64,000 nucleotides of DNA from Pseudonocardia sp. TRM90224 (GCF_021245725.1 NZ_JAJGSX010000003.1:248001-312000), one strand, 5' to 3'; counted from the stretch's first letter, positions 40,355 through 49,721 are shown. A program made the numbers and translations. The notes: generated by a model not told the origin, from the letters alone.

Positions 40355-41165
40355 CTCGCCGCACCACTCCTACAGGCTCGCGACGGCGATCCACCCGCCG
40401 ATGCTCGGCCAGGAGCGTACGCAGCATGCGTGCCCTCTCTGCCAGCGAACGACGGCTCGGTTCTCCGAACAGTCGTTGCCGCTCGACCGACGGTACGTCT
40501 GCCACGACGAGCCCCGCCGCGACCGCTCGGCAGTTGAGCATCGGCACGATCTCCGGACCGTCACCCCAGAACATCTCGTCGACCGGCATGTCGACGGGTG
40601 GCAGGTGCAGCCGCGGCAGCACGTCGGCCCAGAACGCGTTGTACCCGTAGCACAGATCGCTGTAGCTGGTCCCCAGCAGCGCGTTGGCCAGCATGTTCAG
40701 CGTGGAATGGGCCAGTCGGTCGCCCGCGCCGATCGGGTCGCTGCCCCCGCCTGCCGTGAACCGACTGCCCTTCGCGAAGTCGGCACCGGCGACGAGGGCG
40801 TCGACGAACGCGGGCATCTCGGCCGGATCGGCGGTGCCGTCGCCGTCGAGCACGACGATCGCGTCGCCGGTGGCCGCGGCGAAACCGCACGCCAGCGCAT
40901 TGCCCTTGCCACGGCGTGTCTGCTGCACGATCCGCACGTCAGGCAGCGCGCGGAGCGCGACGGCGAGCGAGTCGTCGGTGGAATGACCGTCCACGAGCAC
41001 AACCTCGTGGACGGCGGGTCGGACGGCCGCGATCGCCGGCAGCACCAGCTCGAGGCTGCGGGCCTCGTTGCGGCAGGGCACGACGACGCTCACCGCCGGA
41101 CACGGCCCGCGCTCCGGTTCGTGCGCCTGTTCCTGCGCCTCCGTGACCGACGAGATGACGCTCAC
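40347..41165 (-). CDS. Family 2 glycosyltransferase
   Basis: A 272-residue GT-A enzyme with no membrane helices. VSVVVPCRNEARSLELVLPA begins the nucleotide-sugar fold, IVVLDGDGTADPAEMP has the DxD metal motif, and MFWGDGPEIVPMLN lies at the acceptor side. The layout resembles dolichyl-phosphate-sugar synthases and related polyprenyl glycosyltransferases, though the membrane anchor is absent. The start at 41165 lies downstream of a 168-bp non-coding gap shared with the divergent gene at 41334. Confidence 0.8.
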   Translation of the reverse strand: MSVISSVTEAQEQAHEPERGPCPAVSVVVPCRNEARSLELVLPAIAAVRPAVHEVVLVDGHSTDDSLAVALRALPDVRIVQQTRRGKGNALACGFAAATGDAIVVLDGDGTADPAEMPAFVDALVAGADFAKGSRFTAGGGSDPIGAGDRLAHSTLNMLANALLGTSYSDLCYGYNAFWADVLPRLHLPPVDMPVDEMFWGDGPEIVPMLNCRAVAAGLVVADVPSVERQRLFGEPSRRSLAERARMLRTLLAEHRRVDRRREPVGVVRRDG

Positions 41166-41333
41166 CAGACCTCCGATCCGCCGTGACCCGCCACTGTGGC
41201 GGGTGGTTCCTGATGAGAACGAAGGGGCGGTAGGTCGGATGTGTGCTCCTATGGGCGAACGTGATCCGACCGTGACCGCCGCCGGGTAGTGCTACGGCAC
41301 CACGAAGGGCGTGATCGGCGAATCCTGCTACCC

Positions 41334-43352
41334 ATGGGTACACCGACCGGCTCCGATCCCTTCGCCGCGCTCGCCTCCGAGCTCACCGCGCTCGGGCGGC
41401 GGCTCGACGGCATCGGCGCCGAGCTGATGACGCTGCGGCCGGAAGAGCGGCCCGTGCAGCCGGCCCAGCCTGCGCAGGCTGCCCCGCCCGCCCCGCCCGC
41501 GCCCGTGCCGCCGTCCGTGCCGGGATCTGGGTGGCCGGTGCACCCGCCGCAGGGCTTCCAGCAGCCCGGGCCCATCGCGGGGACGGTTCCTGGGCCGATA
41601 CCGGGCCCGATTTCGGGGCCGCAGCCGGCGCAAGCCGGGCCGTGGCCGAACCCGTACGCCCCGAACCCGTACGCACCCAATCCGTACGCCCCGAGCCCGC
41701 AAGCCCCGAACCCGTACGCGCAGGCCCCGCGGCCGCCGCAGCCCGGTGCTCCGGCACGGCCCGCCGAGCCGCGGCCGCCGTTCTGGACCCGGCTCAGCGG
41801 CGCTCGGCTGCTCGCCTGGACGGGTGGCGCCGTGACGCTGCTCGGTGTCGTGATGCTGATGGTGTTCGCGGCAGCGCGCGGCTGGTTCCCGCCGGAGGCG
41901 CGGATCGCGCTGGGCGGGGTGCTCGGCGTTGTGCTCGTCGGGCTCGCGATGTGGCTGCACCGCAAGGAGACCGCCCGGACGGGCGCGCTCGCGCTCGCCG
42001 GCACCGGCTTCGCGACGCTGTACCTCGTCGTCGCCGCGGCGATGAACGTCTTCGGCTACCTCGACCCGTGGGCGGCCGTGATCATCGCGCTGGTCGTCGC
42101 CGGTGCCGGGCTCGGGATCGCCGACCTGTGGCGTTCGCAGCTGCTCGCGTGCGGAGTGGTCGTCGGCGCTGTTGCGCTCGCCCCGGCGCTGGCGTGGGGC
42201 TGGATGCTCGTCGCGCTGGCGTTGGCGCTGCAGCTGGCCGCGCTGCCGGTGCTGCTGCGCAGGCGGTGGGGGGTGCTGATGCTGATCGCCGCGGCCGGAT
42301 CGGTGCTCTACGGCATCCCGCTCGCCGTCTTCGACGGGTCGGCGTCGCCCGCCGAGCAGGTCACCGCGATCGTCGTCAGCCTCATCGTGCTCGCCGTCGG
42401 GCTCGGCACCGTCGTGCCGGCCGCGCGCCGGCTCCCCGTCGGGATGGTCGTGCCGGTGCTCGCGGCCGGGCCGCTCCCCGCGCTGTTCGGCGGCATCGCG
42501 ATCGACGGGTGGCTCGGCGCCGCGCTGGCCGCGGGCGCGGCGCTCGCACTGGCGGGGCTCGCCGCCGTCCCCGGCCTCGACAAGCAGCTGCGGCTGACCG
42601 CGACCATCGCTGCCGTCGTCGGGATCACCATCGCGACGGCCGTGGCGCTGGACGGCTCCACGTACACGATCGTCGTGCTCGGGCAGGCGGTCGTCGGGGC
42701 GGTCACGGCGTACGTGCTGCGCAGCAGGTTCGCGATGATCGTCGCGATCGTGCTCGGCGTGATCGGGTGGGTCCGAGCGCTCGTGGTTGACCTGCCGCTG
42801 CGGCTGCTCGTCGCGCCCGAGCTGCCCTGGTACGGCCACCAGCACGAGCTGGGCGCCGGCCTCGCGGTGGCCGCGCTGCTGCTCGTGCTGGCCTGGGCGG
42901 CGCTCGTCGCCGGCGGCCGGCTCGGGTGGATCAGGCCGACGGCCGACTCGGCGGTGATCTGGGTGCCGATGGGGCTCGGCGGCCTCTACGGCGCCACCGG
43001 CGTGGTCATCACCGCCGCGCTGCTGGTCGCCCCGACCCGCGACGCGTTCACCGCGGGCCACGCCGTCGTCACGGTGTCGTGGACGATCGCGGCGCTCGTG
43101 CTGCTCGCCCGCGGGATCAGCCGCACGGCGCTGCGCGTCGCGGGGCTCGTCCTCGTCGGCGCCGCGGTCGCCAAGCTGGTGTTCTTCGACCTCGGCGCGC
43201 TCGACGGGATCGCCCGGGTGATCGCGTTCCTCGGCGCGGGGCTCGTGCTGCTCGCAGCGGGCACGAAGTACGCCCGGATGGTCGCCGAAGCCGAGCGGGA
43301 GCCCGCCGACAACGATGCTGCGGCTGTCCCCGGGCCCCCGGAGCAGCGATAA
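41334..43352 (+). CDS. DUF2339-like multi-spanning membrane protein
   Basis: A 672-residue protein with a short soluble start (FAALASELTALGRRLDGIGA), a proline-rich linker containing five NPYAP-type repeats at about residues 103-130, and then about 14-18 hydrophobic segments to the C-terminus. This matches DUF2339 membrane proteins, whose function is unknown. Repeats in the linker come from 15-bp tandem repeats in the DNA (about 41645-41720). The ATG at 41334 is chosen because the conserved part begins there; the message could be leaderless. Confidence 0.7.
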   Translation: MGTPTGSDPFAALASELTALGRRLDGIGAELMTLRPEERPVQPAQPAQAAPPAPPAPVPPSVPGSGWPVHPPQGFQQPGPIAGTVPGPIPGPISGPQPAQAGPWPNPYAPNPYAPNPYAPSPQAPNPYAQAPRPPQPGAPARPAEPRPPFWTRLSGARLLAWTGGAVTLLGVVMLMVFAAARGWFPPEARIALGGVLGVVLVGLAMWLHRKETARTGALALAGTGFATLYLVVAAAMNVFGYLDPWAAVIIALVVAGAGLGIADLWRSQLLACGVVVGAVALAPALAWGWMLVALALALQLAALPVLLRRRWGVLMLIAAAGSVLYGIPLAVFDGSASPAEQVTAIVVSLIVLAVGLGTVVPAARRLPVGMVVPVLAAGPLPALFGGIAIDGWLGAALAAGAALALAGLAAVPGLDKQLRLTATIAAVVGITIATAVALDGSTYTIVVLGQAVVGAVTAYVLRSRFAMIVAIVLGVIGWVRALVVDLPLRLLVAPELPWYGHQHELGAGLAVAALLLVLAWAALVAGGRLGWIRPTADSAVIWVPMGLGGLYGATGVVITAALLVAPTRDAFTAGHAVVTVSWTIAALVLLARGISRTALRVAGLVLVGAAVAKLVFFDLGALDGIARVIAFLGAGLVLLAAGTKYARMVAEAEREPADNDAAAVPGPPEQR

Positions 43353-43390
43353 CGCTCCTGCGTTCGCAGGTGCACACGGTTGTGAGCGTT
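43351..43390 (+). terminator. Nested hairpin after the DUF2339 gene
   Basis: AACGCTC (43351-43357) pairs with GAGCGTT (43384-43390), and inside it CCTGCG and CGCAGG (43357-43370) form a second stem. It begins at the stop codon of the DUF2339 gene, and the next gene starts at 43429. Likely a weak terminator. Confidence 0.4.
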
Positions 43391-43428
43391 CCGCCGCGCG
43401 GCCCGTCGTGCGGTGGGACGGTCGGGGC

Positions 43429-44205
43429 ATGCCCGATCGGTTTGCCGACGCCGTGCGTGCGCGCCGCGCCGAGCTGCGTGCCGAGCGGGCGCTGCTCGCC
43501 GGCTCGCACCGCGCCGAGTTGCGCAACGAGCTGGCGCTGAGCAAGGTCGAAGCGTCCGCGACGGCCGAGGCGGCGTTCGGGCGGTTGACGCGTGAGGTCA
43601 GGCAGCACCTCGACGCGGCTGGTCGTCGGCACCTGCGGGCGCTTCCTACGCTGGTCGCCGAGGCGCTCGCCGCGATGGGGGTCGCCACCGGCGGAGCGTG
43701 GGCCGCCGCCCTGCGGCCTGCATTGCGCCGGATCGCGGCCCGCCGCTCGCTCGCGCTGCCGCCCGGCTGGCCGCACCTTCCCGAGCACCGGATCGGCGTC
43801 GCCCCGCCCGAGCCGGAGCCGGCCCGGCCGACGCTCGCGCTGCTCGTCGGGGCCGCCGGCGGGGTCACCGCGTCGCGGGCGGTCGTCCTGCCGCTCGTGC
43901 TGTTGCCGCTCGCCGGTCTCCCTGCGATCGGCGGTGCCGGCCTGTTGCCGCTCGGGGCGGGCGCGGCCGTTGCCGGTGCCGTCGTCGCGCTGCGCTCGCA
44001 CGGCACGTCGTTGCGCCGAGCAGCGCTCCGCCGGGCCGTCGACGACGCGCTCGTGGCCGCCCGCACCGCGCTCGACAACGACCTCGCCAGGCGGTTGCTC
44101 GAGGTGGAACGCACGGTCGGGGTCGAGCTGGACGCCGCCGCCGCGGCACGGCTCGCTGTGCTCGACCGGGAGCTGCGCGAGATCCTTCCGGGAGGAGAGC
44201 CGTGA
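43429..44205 (+). CDS. Hypothetical protein with membrane hairpin
   Basis: A 258-residue protein I do not recognise. Residues 1-75 are charged and helical (RRAELRAERALLAGSHRAEL), the middle has a long hydrophobic block at about 126-180 (two probable membrane or membrane-associated helices), and the rest is again charged helix with acidic and arginine residues. This coil-hydrophobic-coil pattern recalls membrane-remodelling or tethering proteins, but no GTPase motif is present. It overlaps the DUF6802-like gene by GTGA, so the two are probably made together. Confidence 0.6.
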   Translation: MPDRFADAVRARRAELRAERALLAGSHRAELRNELALSKVEASATAEAAFGRLTREVRQHLDAAGRRHLRALPTLVAEALAAMGVATGGAWAAALRPALRRIAARRSLALPPGWPHLPEHRIGVAPPEPEPARPTLALLVGAAGGVTASRAVVLPLVLLPLAGLPAIGGAGLLPLGAGAAVAGAVVALRSHGTSLRRAALRRAVDDALVAARTALDNDLARRLLEVERTVGVELDAAAAARLAVLDRELREILPGGEP

Positions 44206-44471
44206 ACGCACGTTGCCCGAGCGCCGTCCCGGAGGAGCCCGAGCTGCTCGGTCTCGCCGTGACCAGCGGGTTCGACACCGACGGCGACGGCCGCGCCGAC
44301 ACCGTCGTGCACGGGGAGCAGACCGATCTCGTGGTGCACACCGACCTCGACGGCGACGGCTGGGCCGACCAGGTGCTGCGCATCGGCGCCGACGGTGTCG
44401 TTCGGAACGTCCCGCACGTCTCGCCTGCGCAGCCGGTGTGGGACGGGGCCGACGCGGGGTTCGCCGAATGA
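44202..44471 (+). CDS. Small protein with two DxDGDG calcium-type loops (DUF6802-like)
   Basis: An 89-residue acidic protein. FDTDGDGRADTVV and TDLDGDGWADQVL are two spaced copies of a DxDxDGxxD loop, the pattern of calcium-binding EF-hand/dockerin/thrombospondin-3 loops. Small actinobacterial proteins with these loops are grouped as DUF6802, as far as I recall. No signal peptide is visible, so it is probably cytoplasmic. Coupled to the membrane-hairpin protein by GTGA. Confidence 0.6.
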   Translation: MNARCPSAVPEEPELLGLAVTSGFDTDGDGRADTVVHGEQTDLVVHTDLDGDGWADQVLRIGADGVVRNVPHVSPAQPVWDGADAGFAE

Positions 44472-44496
44472 TCGGCACGTCGTTAGGTTTGGGGGC

Positions 44497-46008
44497 ATGG
44501 CATCCGACCGCATCGATCCCGGGTTCCGGGCGCTCCCGCTGGAGGCGATGGCCGACGCCGCGCTCGGCAGGGCCCGTGAGCTGGGTGCCCAGCACGCCGA
44601 CGTGCGGGTCGAGCAGATCGTCTCCCAGGAGATCGAGCTGCGCGACGGCACCGTCACGGGAGTCTCCGACTCGACGACTCTGGGGCTGGCGGTCCGGGTG
44701 ATCGTCGACGGCGTGTGGGGGTTCGCGTCGCACGTCGAGCTCACCCCGGCGCGGGCCGCGGCAACGGCGGAGCGGGCCGTGCAGGTCGCCAGGACGCTGG
44801 CGCCGGTGGCGAAGGAGCGCGTCGAGCGCGCGGACGAGCCGGTGCACGCCGGTGCGGTGTGGGTCTCGAAGTACCGGATCGACCCGTTCACCGTCCCGAC
44901 GAGGGAGAAGGTCGAGCTGCTCACCGAGTGGTCGCAGCGGCTGCTGGCGGCCGACGGCATCGACCACGTCCGCGCCGGTGTCGCGCAGGTCCGCGAGAAC
45001 AAGTTCTACGCCGACCTCACGGGCACCTCGACGATCCAGCAGCGGGTGCGGATCGCGCCCACGTTCGACGCGACGTCGGTCGACCGCGCGTCGGGTGGGT
45101 TCGAGTCGATGCGGACGATCGCGCCGCCCACCGGCCGCGGATGGGAGTACCTCACGGGCGAGGGCTGGGACTGGGACGCCGAGTTGGCCACCGTCCCCGA
45201 GCTGCTCGCGGAGAAGATCAAGGCGCCGAGCGTCGTCGCGGGGGCGTACGACCTGGTCATCGACCCGACGAACCTCTGGCTCACGATCCACGAGTCGGTC
45301 GGGCACGCCACCGAGTACGACCGGGCCATCGGCTACGAGGCCGCGTACGCGGGCACCAGTTTTGCCACGCCGGACAAGCTGGGGACCCTGCGGTACGGCT
45401 CGGAGGTCATGCACGTCACCGGCGACCGGACCGTTCCGCACGGCCTCGCGACGGTCGGGTTCGACGACGACGGTGTCGCCACGTCCGAGTGGGATCTCGT
45501 TCGCGCCGGCGTGCTGGTCGGCTACCAGCTCGACCGCACCTTCGCAACGAGGCTCGGGCTGGAGCGCAGCAACGGGTGCGCCTACGCCGACTCCCCGCAC
45601 CACGTGCCGATCCAGCGGATGGCCAACGTGTCGTTGCGGCCCGACCCCGTGCAGGACACGAGCACCGACGAGCTGATCGCGGGTGTCGAGCGTGGGATCT
45701 ACGTCGTCGGCGACCGGTCGTGGTCGATCGACATGCAGCGCTACAACTTCCAGTTCACCGGCCAGCGGTTCTACAGCATCGAGAACGGGAAGCTCGCCGG
45801 CCAGCTGCGCGACGTGGCCTACCAGGCGACGACCACCGACTTCTGGGGATCGATGGACGCGGTCGGCGGCCCGTCCACGTGGGTGCTGCACGGCGCGATG
45901 AACTGCGGTAAGGCGCAACCGGGGCAGATCGCGCCCGTCAGCCACGGCTGCCCGTCGGCCCGCTTCCGCGGTGTCAACGTGCTCAACACGCAAGAGGAGG
46001 CCCAGTGA
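44497..46008 (+). CDS. tldD: TldD-family metallopeptidase
   Basis: A 503-residue TldD-type protease subunit. The zinc motif HESVGH is at residues 265-270, in LTIHESVGHATEYDRA, and later segments such as GLATVGFDDDGVATSEW are typical. TldD/TldE(PmbA) complexes degrade peptides and can mature ribosomal peptides. The partner gene overlaps by GTGA, as expected for a heterodimer. Its start is an ATG 26 bp after the previous stop, with TAGGTT nearby as a possible -10 of a leaderless message. Confidence 0.9.
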   Translation: MASDRIDPGFRALPLEAMADAALGRARELGAQHADVRVEQIVSQEIELRDGTVTGVSDSTTLGLAVRVIVDGVWGFASHVELTPARAAATAERAVQVARTLAPVAKERVERADEPVHAGAVWVSKYRIDPFTVPTREKVELLTEWSQRLLAADGIDHVRAGVAQVRENKFYADLTGTSTIQQRVRIAPTFDATSVDRASGGFESMRTIAPPTGRGWEYLTGEGWDWDAELATVPELLAEKIKAPSVVAGAYDLVIDPTNLWLTIHESVGHATEYDRAIGYEAAYAGTSFATPDKLGTLRYGSEVMHVTGDRTVPHGLATVGFDDDGVATSEWDLVRAGVLVGYQLDRTFATRLGLERSNGCAYADSPHHVPIQRMANVSLRPDPVQDTSTDELIAGVERGIYVVGDRSWSIDMQRYNFQFTGQRFYSIENGKLAGQLRDVAYQATTTDFWGSMDAVGGPSTWVLHGAMNCGKAQPGQIAPVSHGCPSARFRGVNVLNTQEEAQ

Positions 46009-47369
46009 GGGCGCAAGAGGTCGTCGAGCGCACGCTCGCCGCCGCGACGCATCTGCACGGGTGTGTCGTGCTCGTCCGCGAGAGCAGCGAAGCCGTGCTG
46101 CGCTGGGCGAACTCGACGATGACGACCAACGGACACACCACGTCCGGCCGCGTCACCGTGATCGCGATGGTCGCGGGCGAGGGCGGCACGGCCGCCGGTG
46201 TGGTCAGCTCGAGCGCCTCGATCACGGACGTCGCCCAGCTCGACGCGCTCGTGCGCGCCGCGGAGGCTGCCGCACGCGATGCGGGTCCGGCCCGCGACGC
46301 GACCGCGCTGGTGGAGCCCTCGACGAGCGACTCCGGTTGGGACGAGCCGGCCGTCGAGACGTCGATCGGGGTGTTCGGAACGTTCGCGGACGGGCTCGCG
46401 GAGGTGCTCGCCGGTCCGCAGCGGCAGTACGGGTTCGCGAGCCACGACATCACCACCACCTGGCTCGGCACGTCGTCCGGGCTGCGGCGCAGGTGGGTGC
46501 AGCCGACGGGTTCGGTCGAGCTGAACGCGAAGACGCCCGACCTCGGCAGCTCGGCGTGGACGGGCGCGTCGACGACCGACTTCGCCGACATCGATGTCGT
46601 CGCGCTCGCCGCGGAGGCGGGGCGCAGGCTGGAATGGGGCCGGCGCAAGATCGAGCTGCCGGCGGGGCGGTACGAGACGTTGCTGCCCCCGGCGGCCGTG
46701 GCCGACCTGATGATCGATCTGATGTGGTCGATGACCGGCCGCCCGGCGCAGGAGGGGCGCAGCGCGTTCGCGGGGAAGGTCGGCGAACGGCTCACCGACC
46801 TGCCGTTGACGCTGGTCAGCGACCCGGCGGCGAAGGGGCTCGAAACCGAGCCGTTCCTGACGACCTCCGCCTCCGAGGACGGCGTAAGCGTCTTCGACAA
46901 CGGCGTGCCGACCCGCGCCGTCGAGTGGGTCCGCGAGGGTGTGGTCAACGAGCTGACGTACTCCCGCGCCGAGGCGGCCGAGTTCGGCACGTCGTTCACG
47001 CCGGGCGGCGACAACGTGCTGCTGACCGGCGGGTCGACGGCCACCGGCCAGGAGATGGTCGCCTCGACCGGGCGCGGCCTGCTGCTGACCTGCCTCTGGT
47101 ACATCCGGGTGGTCGACCCGGCAACGCTGCTGGTCACCGGCCTGACCCGGGACGGCGTCTACCTGGTCGAAGGCGGCGAGGTGGTCGCGGAGGTCGACCA
47201 CAACTTCCGCTTCAACTACTCCCTGCTCGACGTGCTGCGCCGGGCCGGCGAGGTGGGCGCCACCGAGCGCACCCTGCCGAGGGAGTGGAAGGACTGGTTC
47301 ACGCGCGCCGCGATGCCGCACGTCCGCGTCCCTGAGTTCAACATGTCGTCGGTGTCGCTGGGCCGCTGA
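46005..47369 (+). CDS. pmbA: TldE/PmbA-family protein
   Basis: A 454-residue partner of TldD. It shares the fold (RANSTMTTNGHTTSGRV-like early region) but lacks HExxxH, as in PmbA/TldE. The C-terminal domain contains VDHNFRFNYSLLDVL and the final MPHVRVPEFNMSSVSLG, typical of the family. The heterodimer is thought to form a closed proteolytic chamber. No peptide-precursor gene of the microcin kind is adjacent, so the role is probably housekeeping. Confidence 0.87.
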   Translation: MRAQEVVERTLAAATHLHGCVVLVRESSEAVLRWANSTMTTNGHTTSGRVTVIAMVAGEGGTAAGVVSSSASITDVAQLDALVRAAEAAARDAGPARDATALVEPSTSDSGWDEPAVETSIGVFGTFADGLAEVLAGPQRQYGFASHDITTTWLGTSSGLRRRWVQPTGSVELNAKTPDLGSSAWTGASTTDFADIDVVALAAEAGRRLEWGRRKIELPAGRYETLLPPAAVADLMIDLMWSMTGRPAQEGRSAFAGKVGERLTDLPLTLVSDPAAKGLETEPFLTTSASEDGVSVFDNGVPTRAVEWVREGVVNELTYSRAEAAEFGTSFTPGGDNVLLTGGSTATGQEMVASTGRGLLLTCLWYIRVVDPATLLVTGLTRDGVYLVEGGEVVAEVDHNFRFNYSLLDVLRRAGEVGATERTLPREWKDWFTRAAMPHVRVPEFNMSSVSLGR

Positions 47370-47515
47370 ATCGGCCGTAAGGCCCACCCGGATCTGTCGT
47401 TCGGGCGCGCCAGGAATGCGCTTCGGCGCGCCATTCGTATCCGCGCCCCGCTGATGCCGTTGACTGTCATACGCGCCAAGGACGTCGCACCAACAGTGAC
47501 CGAGAGGGGGCTGGC

Positions 47516-47809
47516 ATGTCGTTCGAGGTGGTCAGCGCCTACACACTTCTGGTGGGCGACGCCGAGGGTCCGCCGACGGTGAGTGTCCACACCACCGCCG
47601 ACGACGCCTGGCGTGCGCTCGATCGTGAAGTCCGCGAGCGCAGCGGAATGCGCGCCCGCCCACGCCGCCGGATGGACCCCGACGCGGCGACCCGGCTCGC
47701 CAACGCCTGGCGCGCCGTCGACCCGGAGTCGCGCTACTGGAACGTCACCGTGCACCGGCTCCCGATCCCCGTCCCCGCGATCGCGAGGGCCTCGATGGCG
47801 GTGCGCTGA
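47516..47809 (+). CDS. Small hypothetical protein
   Basis: A 97-residue soluble protein with a good ribosome site (GAGAGGGGG) before the ATG at 47516. MSFEVVSAYTLLVGDAEGPP begins with a likely strand, followed by a helix (DDAWRALDREVRER) and a WNVTVHRLPIPVPAI strand at the end. I do not recognise the family. It stands alone between the TldD/PmbA pair and a hairpin-rich gap. Confidence 0.6.
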   Translation: MSFEVVSAYTLLVGDAEGPPTVSVHTTADDAWRALDREVRERSGMRARPRRRMDPDAATRLANAWRAVDPESRYWNVTVHRLPIPVPAIARASMAVR

Positions 47810-48019
47810 GCGGCCGGGCTCCGCGCCATGCACCCACCGCCCCGACAGCCGACGCCGGCCGCCCTGGCTGCGCACCTGCGGCGGTCGCGGTCGACGCCGG
47901 CTGGGGTGGGGGCGGGGTGGGCAGGAAAGCCACCTTCCGGCCCTCACAGGGCAGCAAAGTGCTGTCAGGTGAATCGTCGGCCCCGAACCGGTCACACGGA
48001 CTGGCCGGGGTCGCCTCAT

Positions 48020-48048
48020 GGAACCCTGTGGTTGATCAACAGGGTTCC
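48020..48048. repeat. Palindrome with 10-bp arms
   Basis: GGAACCCTGT (48020-48029) pairs with ACAGGGTTCC (48039-48048). The centre includes the palindrome GTTGATCAAC. It may be a terminator stem or protein-binding site. Confidence 0.5.
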
Positions 48049-48105
48049 GTGACGACTACACGGTTCCATGTGGCGCACGGTCGGCCACCTGCCCCCGGGT
48101 GCGTG

Positions 48106-48164
48106 TGTAGGGGCAGGAAAGCCACTTTCCTGCCCCTACAGGGCCTGAAAGTGGCTTTCCTGCC
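48106..48164. repeat. Overlapping hairpins with AGGAAAG/CTTTCCT units
   Basis: Arms 48106-48120 and 48126-48140 make a perfect 15-bp stem with a 5-nt loop. Alternatively 48112-48129 pairs perfectly over 18 bp with 48147-48164. The two cannot form at the same time. The same unit occurs twice at 52738-52802. Confidence 0.75.
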
Positions 48165-48241
48165 TTTGGGGCTGGGGTGTGTGCGTTCTGATCACCGACC
48201 CGCCGAAATCGGGTGGCCGACCCGGCGGCCCACCGACCACG

Positions 48242-49135
48242 ATGGCGATCATGGACCCGCTCCCGATGCCGACGAACCTGGTGGAGTCGGTTGCGGAGGA
48301 GGAGTCGCCGGAGCGGACGGAGTGGCTCGCGCAGCTCTCCGACATCGTGCGTGGGGTTGCCGCGCGGTGGTCGCTCACGTTGGGGCCGCCGTTCCAGCCG
48401 GGTGGTCAGGCTTCGTGGGTCGCGCCGGTCGTCGATGCCGCCGGTCGTGAGCTCGTGCTCAAGGTCGGTTGGCGCCACTACGAGGCCGAGCACGAGGTCG
48501 AGGGGCTGCGGGCCTGGGTGGGGCGCGGCGCTGTCGGTGCCATCGCGACCGAGGTGGACGGGCCGACGGCGTCGATGCTGCTGGAGCGCGCGCTTCCCGG
48601 CACCCCGTTGGCCGTCCTGCACGACGAGCCCGCGCAGGACGAGGTCGTGGCTCGGATGCTGCGATCGCTTTGGCACGAGCCGGCGCCGGGCCATCCGTTC
48701 CGTCCGCTCTCCTCGCTGTGCGACGCCTGGGCCGACGAGTTCGACGAGGAGTACGAGCCCGGGGAGACCGCGATCGACCCGGGCCTCGCGAAGGCCGGCA
48801 TCGATCTGTTCCGCAGGCTGCCGCGCGAGTACGCCGGCCCGTCCCAGCTGCTGGTGACGGATCTGCACGCCGGCAACCTGCTGGCGCACGGAGAGGGCTG
48901 GCGGCTGATCGACCCCAAGCCCTACGTCGGCGACCCGGCGTACGACGCGTTGCAGCACATGCTCAACTGCCGCGAGCGGCTCGAAGCCGATCCGCGTGGG
49001 CTCGCTCGACGCATGGCGGGGCTGCTCGACCTCGACGCCGAGCGCGTCGAGCAGTGGCTCTTCGCGCGGCTCGTGCAGGGGTCGGTGGGCATGCCGTGGC
49101 TGGTGCCCGTGGTTCCGCGCATCGCGCCCCGCTGA
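48242..49135 (+). CDS. APH(6)/hydroxyurea-type phosphotransferase
   Basis: A 297-residue kinase-fold protein of the streptomycin 6-kinase/hydroxyurea resistance family. VLKVGWRHYEAEHEVEGLRA carries the ATP-site lysine and helix, VTDLHAGNLLA is the catalytic loop, and RLIDPKPYVGDPAYDAL the metal loop. It may inactivate an aminoglycoside or a small hydroxylated compound; native function could differ. The start is uncertain: ATGs at 48242 and 48251 and a GTG at 48179 are in frame, and none has a clear ribosome site. Confidence 0.78.
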   Translation: MAIMDPLPMPTNLVESVAEEESPERTEWLAQLSDIVRGVAARWSLTLGPPFQPGGQASWVAPVVDAAGRELVLKVGWRHYEAEHEVEGLRAWVGRGAVGAIATEVDGPTASMLLERALPGTPLAVLHDEPAQDEVVARMLRSLWHEPAPGHPFRPLSSLCDAWADEFDEEYEPGETAIDPGLAKAGIDLFRRLPREYAGPSQLLVTDLHAGNLLAHGEGWRLIDPKPYVGDPAYDALQHMLNCRERLEADPRGLARRMAGLLDLDAERVEQWLFARLVQGSVGMPWLVPVVPRIAPR

Positions 49136-49138
49136 CGA

Positions 49139-49681
49139 TCATCTTCGTGCCGGGGGCACCGTGCGCATCCGTTCGAGCAGGTCGGCGACGTCGATGCCGG
49201 GTGGGAGCGGCGTGCCGGTGAGTGTCCTGAGGTACAGCCCGTCGCCGACGAGCTGCGCGAGCAGGGCCACCACGGGGTCGCGCACCTCTTCGAGCAGCGC
49301 CGCGTAGCCGTCGGCGTTGACGACGGTCAACGCGTCCCGTGCCGCGATGCCGGCATCGGTGCTGTCGGCGAGCCGGAGGACGGCGAGGTAGGTGCGGGTC
49401 AGCCCACCGCTCGACGCGCCGCCCGGCGCAGATGTCCGCACGTAGTAGTCGACGGCCCCGTCGGGAGCGGCCCGGAGGTCCTGCGCGTCGGCCGCGCTGC
49501 GCTCGCGCAACCGGTCGAGCAGGCCCGTGGCCAGCGCGTCCTTCGACGCGAAGTGGTAGAGCAGCCCGCCTTTCGACACCTGCGCCGCGGCTGCGACGGC
49601 ATCGAGCGTCACGGCACCGGCCCCGTGCTCGATCAAGAGCGTTTCGTACGCGTCGAGCACGCGGTCCTTGGCGCCGGCCAT
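49139..49681 (-). CDS. TetR-family regulator of the adjacent MFS exporter
   Basis: A 180-residue repressor. The helix-turn-helix spans about residues 20-50 (VTLDAVAAAAQVSKGGLLYH, then FASKDALATGLL). The C-terminal ligand domain is typical of small-molecule sensors. The operator at 49722-49741 lies 41 bp before its start, between it and the exporter gene. It converges on the kinase gene with 3 bp between them. Confidence 0.85.
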   Translation of the reverse strand: MAGAKDRVLDAYETLLIEHGAGAVTLDAVAAAAQVSKGGLLYHFASKDALATGLLDRLRERSAADAQDLRAAPDGAVDYYVRTSAPGGASSGGLTRTYLAVLRLADSTDAGIAARDALTVVNADGYAALLEEVRDPVVALLAQLVGDGLYLRTLTGTPLPPGIDVADLLERMRTVPPARR

Positions 49682-49721
49682 CGGACGAGCTTAGGGGTGC
49701 GCAGGGAATAAACCATTGGTC

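Larger units (their letters stand above)
47810..48241. other. 432-bp hairpin-rich gap
   Basis: No convincing gene. It holds one imperfect copy of the AGGAAAG unit (47919-47943), a 10-bp-arm palindrome (48020-48048), a second possible pairing of CATGGAACC (48017-48025) with GGTTCCATG (48062-48070), and the strong double hairpin at 48106-48164. It probably serves as a terminator region after the gene at 47516. Confidence 0.5.

Noticed and set aside
41645..41720. Tandem 15-bp repeats at the start of the DUF2339 gene
   Set aside because: They encode an in-frame NPYAP repeat in a proline-rich linker, common in such proteins; not a separate element.
47828..48052. A 74-codon ATG frame in the hairpin-rich gap
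   Set aside because: No ribosome site, unusual composition and overlap with the palindromes; more likely chance.
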